Origin: Bacteroidales bacterium
Lineage (GTDB): Bacteria > Bacteroidota > Bacteroidia > Bacteroidales > UBA932
Direction: 5' to 3'
DNA length: 51,750 nt
Assembly: GCA_017399865.1 (NCBI GenBank)
Contig: JAFQAT010000034.1
Coordinates: 1 to 51,750, forward strand
Shown here: piece by piece, positions 23,493 to 32,298 of the stretch
Numbering within the stretch: the stretch's first letter is position 1
How the letters are laid out: the number at the start of each line of letters is the position of its first letter
Program-made: the position numbers and the translations under genes
The notes under the pieces: generated by a model
Databases searched by the model: none
Seen by the model: only the letters and a program-made list of their open reading frames with translations
What the model was told of the DNA's origin: nothing

Positions 23493-25728
23493 CGGGATAT
23501 TACATAAGTTTGTAGGGGACCAGCTCTCGCGCTGGCCTTTGGCATGTGCCAACTTCCGTGCCCTCAAGAATGTCAAGGTCAGGGAAATGGATGCCGGCGG
23601 TCTGACCGTCAAGCTGCAGTTCAATCCTGCGAGGATTATTTCGTCGGCGGCAAAGCTTGACAAGGCTGATATAGCGAAACGTAAATGCTTTCTCTGCCGC
23701 GAGAACCGTCCGGCAGAGCAGGACATGCTCAAGTTCGAGGGCCGCAAGGGAAAGAAATACCATATACTTGTCAATCCGTATCCGATATTCCCGGACCATC
23801 TGGTGATCGCTGCGGTACGCCATACGGACCAGTCGATATGGCGCAGATATATAGACATGCTGGACCTGGCCCGCAAATATGACGGATTCACCTTCTTCTA
23901 CAACGGACCTAAAAGCGGTGCCTCCGCGCCTGACCACCACCATTTTCAGGCTGCTCCCAAAGGGCTTATACCGCTCTGCGAGGATGTGGACAGATCGCTC
24001 GGCAGACTGGAAGAAAAGTATGTGACGTCTGTCCAGGACGCACGTCTGTACCATTATGACAAGTTTACGAAAGGAGTCTTCGTGATACGTTCGGAGACTG
24101 CCAAATCGGCCGCCAAGCTCTTCTACCGCCTTCTGGACTGTGCGGAAATGAAGGAAGGGGAGACAGAGCCTCAGTTCAACTTGTTTACGTATCATACGTG
24201 CGGAGAATTCCGCTCCGTCGTGGTCTTACGAAGCCGCCACCGTTCGCACCATTACTTCAGCGAAGGCCCTGACCATCTTACGATGAGTCCGGGATGTGCC
24301 GATATGGGCGGAGTCTTCATTGTTCCTGTCGAAGATGAATATGACAAGATAACTCCGGAACTTCTTGGGGAGATGATTTCGGAGGTTTCCATAACCGAAG
24401 AAGAACAGAATACGATAATCCGCCGTCTTACACGTACACAGCCGCTGCTTCAGGTGGGGATAATGTCCGCGAGGGAGATTGATTTCGAAGTGCTCTCCGA
24501 TGGCGCAGGCCCAAGAAAGGCGGTGATGCGCGAGGGCAAGATAGAATATGACGGAGCGCTTTATGACGAGCTTTATTTCGAAGCTCCGACCCTCTCGACC
24601 CGCTTTGCCGGGCCTTCTTTCGCGCTATACGGCGTGACCATAGGTGTAAACTTCCATTGGGAAAGAAAGGAGGACCAGAAGTTTGCCGGCGCGTTGAAGA
24701 TAATCGTGGACAAGGACAAGCTGACGGCTATAAATGTCATCGGCGTGGAAGATTACCTCTTGAGCGTCATATCGTCCGAGATGAGCGCTTCCGCTTCCGA
24801 GGAGTTCCTGAAGGCACATGCGGTCATTTCACGTTCATGGGTTATGGCCCAGATCGCTTCGGCAAGGAGTGATCATCATGCCACTGTTCCTGAAGATATA
24901 TACGGAGTTCCGGCATTGATGTCCCATCTGGATTCCATGCTCTGCGGAGATGGAACGGAAAGCGATTCGGCGGTCCATGAATATGTCAGATGGTACGACC
25001 ATGAAGACCACAGATTATTCGACGTCTGCGCAGACGACCATTGCCAGAGGTATCAAGGGCTGACGCGCGCCACAGGGGAAACGGTACGCAAAGTGATAGA
25101 CCAGACCTGGGGACAGATTCTGTATCATGACGGAGAACTGTGCGATGCGAGGTTTTCGAAGTGCTGCGGAGGAGTGATGGAAGCGTTCCCCACATGCTGG
25201 GATGACAAGGACATACCGTATCTTCAGCCGCTCCATGACACTCCTGGCCATGAGGCCGACGGAGAGTGTTTCTGCAATACGACAGACAAGGCAGTCCTGT
25301 CGCAGGTGCTGAACAATTACGATCAGGAGACGACAGACTTCTACAGATGGACAGAAACCTATGACAGGGATGCTCTTTCCGATCTCATCAGGCGCAGGAG
25401 CGGGAAGGATATCGGAAAGCTGATGGCGATGGAACCATTGGAGAGAGGGCTGTCAGGAAGGATAAGCAAGCTGAAGATAACCGGTTCGTATATGACGATG
25501 ATAGTCGGTAAGGAATTGGAAATCAGAAGGATCTTGTCTGAGAGCCATCTGAAGAGTTCTGCGTTTGAAGTCCGCTTTGATGACGATAAGGTCGTCCTGG
25601 AAGGAAAAGGTTGGGGCCACGGAGTCGGCCTTTGCCAGATCGGTGCGGCTGTAATGGCATCAAAGGGATATGCATATACTGAAATTCTGGAACATTATTA
25701 TCCCGGAACATATTTGTCGACACAATGA
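23479..25728 (+). CDS. Fusion of a GalT/HIT-like (DUF4922) domain and a SpoIID/LytB domain
   Basis: This is a 749-residue protein. The N-terminal domain (about 1-320) is GalT/HIT-like: a zinc-type CFLC (Cys70, Cys73), NPYPIFPDHLVI, and DHHHFQ (His153-His155, Gln157), which lines up with the GalT active-site HPHGQ. Residues about 370-745 form a SpoIID/LytB domain: VIGVEDYLLSVISSEM near the start and GKGWGHGVGLCQIGAA plus HYYPGTYL at the end. SpoIID proteins cut denuded glycan strands, and LytB enhances amidase. No signal peptide is visible, so it appears cytoplasmic. Downstream overlap with the permease gene is ATGA. Confidence 0.85.
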   Translation: MMDNNGILHKFVGDQLSRWPLACANFRALKNVKVREMDAGGLTVKLQFNPARIISSAAKLDKADIAKRKCFLCRENRPAEQDMLKFEGRKGKKYHILVNPYPIFPDHLVIAAVRHTDQSIWRRYIDMLDLARKYDGFTFFYNGPKSGASAPDHHHFQAAPKGLIPLCEDVDRSLGRLEEKYVTSVQDARLYHYDKFTKGVFVIRSETAKSAAKLFYRLLDCAEMKEGETEPQFNLFTYHTCGEFRSVVVLRSRHRSHHYFSEGPDHLTMSPGCADMGGVFIVPVEDEYDKITPELLGEMISEVSITEEEQNTIIRRLTRTQPLLQVGIMSAREIDFEVLSDGAGPRKAVMREGKIEYDGALYDELYFEAPTLSTRFAGPSFALYGVTIGVNFHWERKEDQKFAGALKIIVDKDKLTAINVIGVEDYLLSVISSEMSASASEEFLKAHAVISRSWVMAQIASARSDHHATVPEDIYGVPALMSHLDSMLCGDGTESDSAVHEYVRWYDHEDHRLFDVCADDHCQRYQGLTRATGETVRKVIDQTWGQILYHDGELCDARFSKCCGGVMEAFPTCWDDKDIPYLQPLHDTPGHEADGECFCNTTDKAVLSQVLNNYDQETTDFYRWTETYDRDALSDLIRRRSGKDIGKLMAMEPLERGLSGRISKLKITGSYMTMIVGKELEIRRILSESHLKSSAFEVRFDDDKVVLEGKGWGHGVGLCQIGAAVMASKGYAYTEILEHYYPGTYLSTQ

Positions 25729-27041
25729 AAAATAAAGGTACTCTGAATCCGTGGTACTGGATACCGACTCTGTACTTTGCCGAGGGCATCCCGTATTTCA
25801 TCGTAAACAACATATCGGTGATAATGTTCACCAACATGGGCATGTCCAAAGGCCAGATGGCGTGGTATACCAGTCTGCTTTACCTTCCGTGGGTAATCAA
25901 ACCCCTGTGGAGTCCGTTCGTGGATATCATCAAGACCAAGAGGTGGTGGGTTGTGGCCATGCAGATCATCATGTCTGCAGCATTCGCCATGCTGGCATTC
26001 ACCCTGCCTCACCCGTCAGCCGATGTCATTGCGGCCGGAAGTACGGATATTTCGCTGTTTACTGTGACTCTCGTGCTTTTCTGGATAACGGCCTTTGCTT
26101 CCGCAACCCATGATATAGCTGCTGACGGTTTCTATATGCATGCCCTGACCCCTGGTGACCAGTCTCTCTTTGTCGGTATCAGAAGCACCTTCTACCGCCT
26201 TTCGTCCATCTTCGGACAGGGAGTACTTGTGGTCATAGCGGGAATGCTCGAAAGAAAGACAGGAGACATTCCTCATGCATGGTCCATGACATTGCTGGCA
26301 AGTGCCGTACTTTTTGCGGTCATTACCCTATGGCATACATTCAGCCTTCCCAAACCTTCGTCCGATGCGTCCCGCATGGACTCAGGGAAGGCGGATGCCA
26401 GACAGATAATAATTGAATTCGGCAGGACATTCGTCACTTTCTTCAAGAAGAAGCATGTGTGGATCGCCATGGCCTTCATGCTCCTTTACCGCCTTCCTGA
26501 AGCATTCCTGGTCAAGATGATGAATCCTTTCCTTCTCGACGCGGCTGCCGAAGGAGGACTGGGACTGTCGACAGAGACCGTGGGTGTGGTTTACGGCACG
26601 GTTGGAGTCGCAGCCTTGACCGTCGGCGGCATAGTGGGTGGTATCGCGGCGTCGAAATGGGGACTGAAGAAGGCCTTATGGCCTATGGCCCTGAGTCTTA
26701 CCCTGCCATGTCTGTCCTTTGTGTTCCTTGCCGCTTACCAGCCTGAAAATCTGCTTCTGATCAGCTCGTGCGTGGCATTGGACCAGTTCGGTTACGGTTT
26801 CGGATTTACAGCATACATGCTCTATCTCATATACTTTTCGGACGGCGAATTCAAAACGGCACACTATTCGCTGTGTACTGCATTCATGGCACTCAGCATG
26901 ATGCTTCCGGGAATGGTCGCAGGATATCTCCAGGAAGCCCTCGGCTATGTGTGGTTCTTCGCCTTCGTGATGGTCTGCTGTCTTGTGACCGTGGCAGTTA
27001 CATTCCTGCTGAAGGTGGATCCGGAATATGGAAAGAAGTAA
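25725..27041 (+). CDS. AmpG-like MFS permease
   Basis: This 438-residue inner-membrane transporter of the major facilitator superfamily has about 12 hydrophobic segments. The N-terminus WYWIPTLYFAEGIPYFIVNN and the ASATHDIAADGFYMHAL segment are typical of AmpG-type permeases, which import anhydromuropeptides for peptidoglycan recycling. Its ATG overlaps the SpoIID fusion stop, indicating coupled translation and supporting a muropeptide-related substrate. The specific ligand is inferred. Confidence 0.82.
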   Translation: MKNKGTLNPWYWIPTLYFAEGIPYFIVNNISVIMFTNMGMSKGQMAWYTSLLYLPWVIKPLWSPFVDIIKTKRWWVVAMQIIMSAAFAMLAFTLPHPSADVIAAGSTDISLFTVTLVLFWITAFASATHDIAADGFYMHALTPGDQSLFVGIRSTFYRLSSIFGQGVLVVIAGMLERKTGDIPHAWSMTLLASAVLFAVITLWHTFSLPKPSSDASRMDSGKADARQIIIEFGRTFVTFFKKKHVWIAMAFMLLYRLPEAFLVKMMNPFLLDAAAEGGLGLSTETVGVVYGTVGVAALTVGGIVGGIAASKWGLKKALWPMALSLTLPCLSFVFLAAYQPENLLLISSCVALDQFGYGFGFTAYMLYLIYFSDGEFKTAHYSLCTAFMALSMMLPGMVAGYLQEALGYVWFFAFVMVCCLVTVAVTFLLKVDPEYGKK

Positions 27042-27047
27042 AGATTT

Positions 27048-28205
27048 ATGCTTATGAAGAAGATTATGCTTTATGCAGCTGCGGTTGCAGCAATGTGCGG
27101 CATGGGTTCATGCGGCCAGAAGGAAGTACCCCCTGCGGAGGGCTCCAGGACAGGCTTTGCCCTTTCGTTTTTCAAGGAAGTCAATAAGCACACCAACTCC
27201 GGCGAGAATGTGTTCGTTTCCCCATACAGCGCAGGAGCGGCTCTTTCAATGCTGACCGAAGGCGCTCAGGGGCAGACCAAGGTCGAACTTGACAATGCCT
27301 TGAACGGTTGCCTCTTCAGCAATGAGAAGCTTGAAGGAGGCGATTCGGTCGTGGTAAAGTCTGCGAATTCAGTCTGGATCGACAGCGATTTCAGTGTACG
27401 TAACCATTATGTGAACGTTCTTCAGAAGGATTACAATGCTTTGGTCGAGACGTTGAGGTTTTCAGACCCCGCGACAGTCAAGGCCATCAACAACTGGTGC
27501 GCTGAAAATACTGCAGGAAAGATCGATGAGATAGTGGACAGACTGACTCCTGGAGATGTGATGGTCATTCTCAATGCCCTGTATTTCAATGCTCCATGGG
27601 AAGAGAAGTTTGATCCGGCCTATACGGCAGAAGCCGATTTCCGTGGTGTGTCAAAGACCTCCAGGGTAGACATGATGTCCAGGAAGGGACGTTACAGCTA
27701 TGCGGAGTTCCAGGGCTGTCAGATGATCGAGCTTCCTTATCTGGGAAGCAACTATTCAATGTTCGTTGTGCTCCCTCCGGAAGGAATGAAGATCGACGGA
27801 TTCCTGCCGTATGTGAATGAGACTACATATAAGCAGGCTATGGGAATGATGGCTCCTGCCGAAGTGAAGTTCAAGATGCCTAAGGTGAAGATGGAGACGG
27901 AACTGCTTCTCAATGATGTGCTCATGGGCATGGGAGTCAGGACGGCATTCACAGGTGCTGCGGATTTCAGGGGCATAGCCGAAACCGGTCCTCTTGCTGT
28001 CAGCCAGGTAAAGCAGAAATGTTATGTGGACATCTCTGAGTCCGGAACCGAGGCTGCGGCTGTAACCAGCGTGATGGTCCGCTTGACATCAGTCCGTCCG
28101 GAAATCGACTTGAAGGTCATGACTGTCGACAGACCATATGTGTTCTTTATTGCAGACAAGGAGTCTGAAAACATACTTTTTGCCGGAAAGATTGTAAACC
28201 TTTAA
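27048..28205 (+). CDS. Serpin family lipoprotein
   Basis: This 385-residue serine or cysteine protease inhibitor is probably lipid-anchored (GMGSC, Cys22). Serpin landmarks are present: NVFVSPYSAGAALSML, ILNALYFNAPWEEKF, FVVLPPEG, the reactive-loop hinge ESGTEAAAVTS (P17 to P7, consistent with an inhibitory serpin) and the closing DRPYVFFI. Counting from Glu331 as P17 puts the scissile bond near Thr347-Ser348. A related lipoprotein serpin, miropin, is known from Tannerella. An alternative start is ATG 27054. It follows the permease by six bases. Confidence 0.93.
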   Translation: MLMKKIMLYAAAVAAMCGMGSCGQKEVPPAEGSRTGFALSFFKEVNKHTNSGENVFVSPYSAGAALSMLTEGAQGQTKVELDNALNGCLFSNEKLEGGDSVVVKSANSVWIDSDFSVRNHYVNVLQKDYNALVETLRFSDPATVKAINNWCAENTAGKIDEIVDRLTPGDVMVILNALYFNAPWEEKFDPAYTAEADFRGVSKTSRVDMMSRKGRYSYAEFQGCQMIELPYLGSNYSMFVVLPPEGMKIDGFLPYVNETTYKQAMGMMAPAEVKFKMPKVKMETELLLNDVLMGMGVRTAFTGAADFRGIAETGPLAVSQVKQKCYVDISESGTEAAAVTSVMVRLTSVRPEIDLKVMTVDRPYVFFIADKESENILFAGKIVNL

Positions 28206-28223
28206 AGATACTGTTTTTTTGAT

Positions 28224-29480
28224 ATGAGAAAACTGTTCATTGTCCTGGCTGTTCTGGCCGGACTGTCATATTGGGATTCCGCATGTGCGCGCACGGTGGT
28301 GAAACCCGGCATCGAGGTGCTTCGCGAAGGCGGTTTCAAGGAACTTAAGGGAAAACGTGTAGGACTTGTGACGAATCCAAGCGGTGTTGACCGTCACCTG
28401 AACTCTACGATAGATATACTTTACAATGCCCCCGGAGTGGAATTGGTCGCGCTTTATGGCCCGGAGCATGGCGTCAGAGGAGATGTATATGCCGGCGGCA
28501 AGGTGGCTGACACAAGGGATGAGGCGACAGGCCTTCCTGTCTACTCGCTTTATGGCGCAACACGCAGGCCGACACAGGAAATGCTGGAGGGAATAGATGT
28601 GATGGTCTATGATATTCAGGATGTCGGTGCCCGTTCATACACATTCATCAGCACATTGGGACTTGTAATGGAGGCATGTGCTCCAAAAGGGATTGAAGTC
28701 ATTGTCCTCGACCGGCCTAATCCTCTTGGTGGTAACAAGATCGAAGGATGTTATGTTGAACAGCCTTTCAATTCTTTCGTCAGCCAGTACCGGATTCCGT
28801 ATGTTTATGGAATGACAGTAGGAGAACTGGCTTTCATGATCAACGAAGAGGGACTGAACAGGGGACAGCTTGGCAATCAGGAACCGGTCAGATGCAAGCT
28901 GACCGTAATTCCGATGGAAGGATGGGAGCGTGATATGCTCTATGAAGACACCGGACTTCCATGGGTTCTGCCTTCTCCGAACATTCCTTTCAAGGAAACC
29001 CCTCTCTATTATGCCGCAGCCGGAATATGTGGTGAACTTTACGGGTTCATGGACATAGGGATCGGATATACCCTTCCTTTCCAGCTTTTCGGGGCGACTT
29101 GGCTTGACCCTGAAAAGCTGAAGGCACGGCTTGAGAGTTATGATCTTCCGGGTGTGGCGTTCCGTACAATCTGGTATAAGCCGATTGCCGGCAGCCGTAA
29201 GGGACAATTGGTCAAAGGCCTGCAGTACTTCTTCACGGACTACGAAAAGGCACGCGTGACCGAGACCCAATTCTATGTGATGCAGGCTGTTGCGGAACTT
29301 TATCCGGACAAGAAGGCATTCGAGATCATAAGCGGTTACGGTCTTTTCGATAAGGTGTGTGGCACGGATTATGTGAGGAAGGAGTTCAGTAAGAGGTACA
29401 AAGTGGCGGATATCAAGGATTACTGGCGTAAGGATGAGGCCGCTTTCCGTGAACTGTCACAGAAATACCACATCTATTAA
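28224..29480 (+). CDS. NamZ-type exo-beta-N-acetylmuramidase (DUF1343)
   Basis: This 418-residue exported protein has a signal segment ending near SACA. The DUF1343 family pattern is clear: LKGKRVGLVTNPSGVDR, LYGPEHGVRG, VYDIQDVGARSYTFIST, VLDRPNPLGG and PYVYGMTVGELAFMINEE. The family founder NamZ (GH171) removes N-acetylmuramic acid from the non-reducing end of wall fragments. Its place near the AmpG-like permease and the SpoIID fusion supports peptidoglycan scavenging in the periplasm. Confidence 0.88.
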   Translation: MRKLFIVLAVLAGLSYWDSACARTVVKPGIEVLREGGFKELKGKRVGLVTNPSGVDRHLNSTIDILYNAPGVELVALYGPEHGVRGDVYAGGKVADTRDEATGLPVYSLYGATRRPTQEMLEGIDVMVYDIQDVGARSYTFISTLGLVMEACAPKGIEVIVLDRPNPLGGNKIEGCYVEQPFNSFVSQYRIPYVYGMTVGELAFMINEEGLNRGQLGNQEPVRCKLTVIPMEGWERDMLYEDTGLPWVLPSPNIPFKETPLYYAAAGICGELYGFMDIGIGYTLPFQLFGATWLDPEKLKARLESYDLPGVAFRTIWYKPIAGSRKGQLVKGLQYFFTDYEKARVTETQFYVMQAVAELYPDKKAFEIISGYGLFDKVCGTDYVRKEFSKRYKVADIKDYWRKDEAAFRELSQKYHIY

Positions 29481-29497
29481 CTTAAAACTTTCATATC

Positions 29498-30607
29498 ATG
29501 GGATCAATCAGAACAACAATCGCTACAATGCTTGCAGCGCTTGCATTGACTGCGTCCGTGTCAGATGCCTATGCGCAGACACGGAGGTCCTCAGACGTGA
29601 ATAAATCTACAACTGAACGTAGGTCTGCTACCCGTTCTTCCGCACAAGCCAGAAGGTCCTCTAAAGCAACCGGAACGGATGACAATAACAAAACATCGGT
29701 CAGCAGGCCTAGCACTACGGTTACGACTCCGTCGAAAAAGGGAGCGACACCTTCAATAATCCCTGGCATAAAGCCTGGCGGCAATGATAAAGATGACTCA
29801 AGGCCGGGAGCAAAGCCAGGCTCGGACAAGCCAGTGCAGATAACCCGCCCGGTACCTCGTAGACCGCAGGGAAACAATCAGTCGAACAGGCCGGGTGTCC
29901 GTCCGGACGCAAGGCCGGACAGACCTGATGTCAATCCGGGCAAGCCGGCGGTAAAGCCCGGTAAACCGAATGTGAAGCCAGGCAAGCCTGGAAAGGGCTA
30001 TGGATACAACCCCGAACCTCCAAGGGTACATCCTCGCGACAGGGACTTCATGCGTTGGGACGCGCCATCATACTGGTGGTCATACGATGACCACTATTAT
30101 GGCCACAAGGTCAGGATACTTCCTTCCCGTGCGCGCAGGCATGTATATCACGGAGTGACATACTATTGCTATAACGACATATGGTACCGTCCTTACGGCG
30201 GACATTATGTGGTGTGCAGACCTCCGTACGGACTTTCTGTGGCTGCTGAAATCATTTCAGACCTTACATGGGCGGCGGTCAGGATGTCGTACTATAACGC
30301 AATGGCCGATGCATACAGCCAGAATGCGTATGCACTGGCAAACAGACTCGAACTCAATCAGAATTATGCCGCTTCGGATACTGAGTATTTCTATCAGGAC
30401 GGTGTCTTCTATGCAAGAGATGCCAAGGGCGAGTATAGGATAATCCTTCCTCCTGCAGGAGCTCTGGTCGAGTCTCTGCCTGAGGATTTCGATCTGATGA
30501 CTCTAAATGATGGCAACGAGTATTATAAGGTGGACGATACCATCTATAAGCTTACCATCGTTGATGGCAAGCCGTATTTTGAGGTGGTAGGGCAGATGTA
30601 CGACTAA
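29498..30607 (+). CDS. DUF6515-like secreted protein with Pro-Gly-Lys region
   Basis: This 369-residue secreted protein has a signal peptide (TASVSDAYAQ) followed by about 140 low-complexity residues rich in Ser/Thr/Arg and then PGKP-type repeats (VKPGKPNVKPGKPGKG). The C-terminal half has aromatic, glycine-poor repeats such as YHGVTYYCYNDIWYRPYGG, EYFYQDGVFYARDAKGEYR and YYKVDDTIYKLTIVDGKPYF, resembling DUF6515. Function is unknown; the basic linker could contact peptidoglycan or LPS. Its stop overlaps the convergent deacetylase stop. Confidence 0.75.
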   Translation: MGSIRTTIATMLAALALTASVSDAYAQTRRSSDVNKSTTERRSATRSSAQARRSSKATGTDDNNKTSVSRPSTTVTTPSKKGATPSIIPGIKPGGNDKDDSRPGAKPGSDKPVQITRPVPRRPQGNNQSNRPGVRPDARPDRPDVNPGKPAVKPGKPNVKPGKPGKGYGYNPEPPRVHPRDRDFMRWDAPSYWWSYDDHYYGHKVRILPSRARRHVYHGVTYYCYNDIWYRPYGGHYVVCRPPYGLSVAAEIISDLTWAAVRMSYYNAMADAYSQNAYALANRLELNQNYAASDTEYFYQDGVFYARDAKGEYRIILPPAGALVESLPEDFDLMTLNDGNEYYKVDDTIYKLTIVDGKPYFEVVGQMYD

Positions 30608-31551
30608 CGGATAGTTACAGCTCCTCCGAAAGGGGAGAATGACAGAAACGCTTTATCATTCCGGTACAGGACTTCTAGCGCCTTGCCGTCCTGTTCCGCC
30701 TTTATCTTATGTTCTCCGGTATTTACTTCTAGAGTGAGTGCTGTTTCATAAAGCGTCTTGTCAAGATTTGTTGAGGGAACGACAGTGGTGACCTTTCCGG
30801 TCTTTGTTACTTCCACTGTCGTTCCTTTTGCTGCAGCAACGTATGCGGCAACGTCGCGGAAGGTTCCTACCCAAATGCGGTCTTCCAAGGATTTGAGGTA
30901 GTCAAGAAAATCTGTGAATTCCGACGGATCTTCATAGCAGTCGTAACCGTAATTGATGCCATGGGTCATTCCGGCAATCCATGAGCCGGATGCCATAGCG
31001 TCCTCTACCTGTTTCTGTAGATATTCCTTAGGAGAGTGCTGTCCGCCGAGCCAGAACTCTTTCAGACGTGCTCCTACGCGGCCTTTCATGGCTTCTGCCA
31101 GCACTGTCTCGTTGTATGCATTGTACGGGAAGCAGAATGTTGTCGAAGGCTTGCCGATATTTGCAATGATGGCTTCGTCGTTCTTCCTGATCTGTTCCTT
31201 GAGTTCCTCTTCAGACAGAGAGGTCATGTTCGGATGGCTCCAGCTGTGGTTGGACATTTCGTGTCCTTTGTCTGACATTTCCTTTGCTTCCGCCCATGTG
31301 AAATGGGTGGTGTCATACTGGGGATCTGCCGGCATCCATGCTCCGCACATCCAGAACGTTCCTCTGAACCCTCTCTTTTCAAGCTCGGGGGCCACAATGG
31401 TATAGTGCTCTTTCATCGAGTCGTCGAATGTGAGGCTTACGGCACATTCCTTACCGTCCTTGTACGGCGCAACCTTGATGTCTTCGGTAGAAAGGTCTGC
31501 AGTGCATCCTATTGCAATCGCCATGGATGTCATCATGATCATTCTCTTCAT
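30604..31551 (-). CDS. Polysaccharide deacetylase (NodB) lipoprotein
   Basis: This 315-residue protein has a possible lipid cysteine at Cys16 (AIGC). The NodB homology domain shows SLTFDDS (catalytic Asp-Asp), GTFWMCGAW, and the metal-binding NHSWSHPNM (His-x3-His). The family removes N- or O-acetyl groups from chitin, xylan or peptidoglycan; the substrate here is open. The last ~70 residues form a small beta domain. It is the last gene of a minus-strand operon, nine bases after murI, and its stop shares bases with the opposing gene's stop. Confidence 0.9.
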   Translation of the reverse strand: MKRMIMMTSMAIAIGCTADLSTEDIKVAPYKDGKECAVSLTFDDSMKEHYTIVAPELEKRGFRGTFWMCGAWMPADPQYDTTHFTWAEAKEMSDKGHEMSNHSWSHPNMTSLSEEELKEQIRKNDEAIIANIGKPSTTFCFPYNAYNETVLAEAMKGRVGARLKEFWLGGQHSPKEYLQKQVEDAMASGSWIAGMTHGINYGYDCYEDPSEFTDFLDYLKSLEDRIWVGTFRDVAAYVAAAKGTTVEVTKTGKVTTVVPSTNLDKTLYETALTLEVNTGEHKIKAEQDGKALEVLYRNDKAFLSFSPFGGAVTIR

Positions 31552-31560
31552 AATGTGTTG

Positions 31561-32298
31561 TTATAGAGTCTTATATAGTTTTTCTAAAGTGGAGATGCTT
31601 CCGGAAGAATGAAGGGACATGCTGAATCCGTTCTTATGGATAAGCCCCTTCTCCTTCATGACTTCTTCGAGATGCCTTGCGACGGCAGGAGCCGGGTCTA
31701 TCAGAGTGACTGAGTCTCCGGCAATCTTCCTGATAGTTTCGGACAGGAAGGGATAGTGGGTGCATCCCAGGACGATGGTGTCGGCTCCTGCCTCGATGAG
31801 AGGCCTTATGCTTCTTTCTACGACAGCCTCCGCTTCTTCACCGGTAACCTTTCCGCTTTCCACAAGCTCCACGAATCCTTGGCCGATATGCTCCTCGATC
31901 CTGACGTCTTGCGCCCATTTTGCACGGGTGTCAATGTACTTGGTCGCTTTAAGCGTACCTGCTGTTGCAAGCACTCCGACCACTCCGCTGCGGGTCGCCT
32001 GGGCTGCGGGTTTCACGGCCGGCTCCATTCCGATGAACGGAATGTCAAACTCTTCGCGGAGGGTGCTGATTGCGGCAGCTGTGGCCGTATTGCATGCGAC
32101 CACGATTATTTCAGCCCCCTGTCCTATCATGAAGGATGTTATCTCTCTTGCCCTGTCAATGATGTATTCGCGGGTCTTCTCTCCGTATGGGCAATGGGCG
32201 TTGTCCGACCAGTAGATGTACCTTTCTTCCGGGAGCAGCTTTAATATTTCCCTGAAGACGGAGAGACCTCCGACTCCGGAGTCGAATATACCTATCAT
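31561..32298 (-). CDS. murI: Glutamate racemase
   Basis: This 245-residue enzyme makes D-glutamate for peptidoglycan. It begins MIGIFDSGVGGLSV, and the two catalytic cysteines are in VACNTATA (Cys69) and VLGCTHYP (Cys179). The reading frame is open further upstream, but the family alignment fixes ATG at 32298. That start overlaps the aldo-keto reductase stop by four bases (ATGA), so the two are translationally coupled. Its association with a polysaccharide deacetylase suggests a wall-related operon. Confidence 0.96.
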   Translation of the reverse strand: MIGIFDSGVGGLSVFREILKLLPEERYIYWSDNAHCPYGEKTREYIIDRAREITSFMIGQGAEIIVVACNTATAAAISTLREEFDIPFIGMEPAVKPAAQATRSGVVGVLATAGTLKATKYIDTRAKWAQDVRIEEHIGQGFVELVESGKVTGEEAEAVVERSIRPLIEAGADTIVLGCTHYPFLSETIRKIAGDSVTLIDPAPAVARHLEEVMKEKGLIHKNGFSMSLHSSGSISTLEKLYKTL

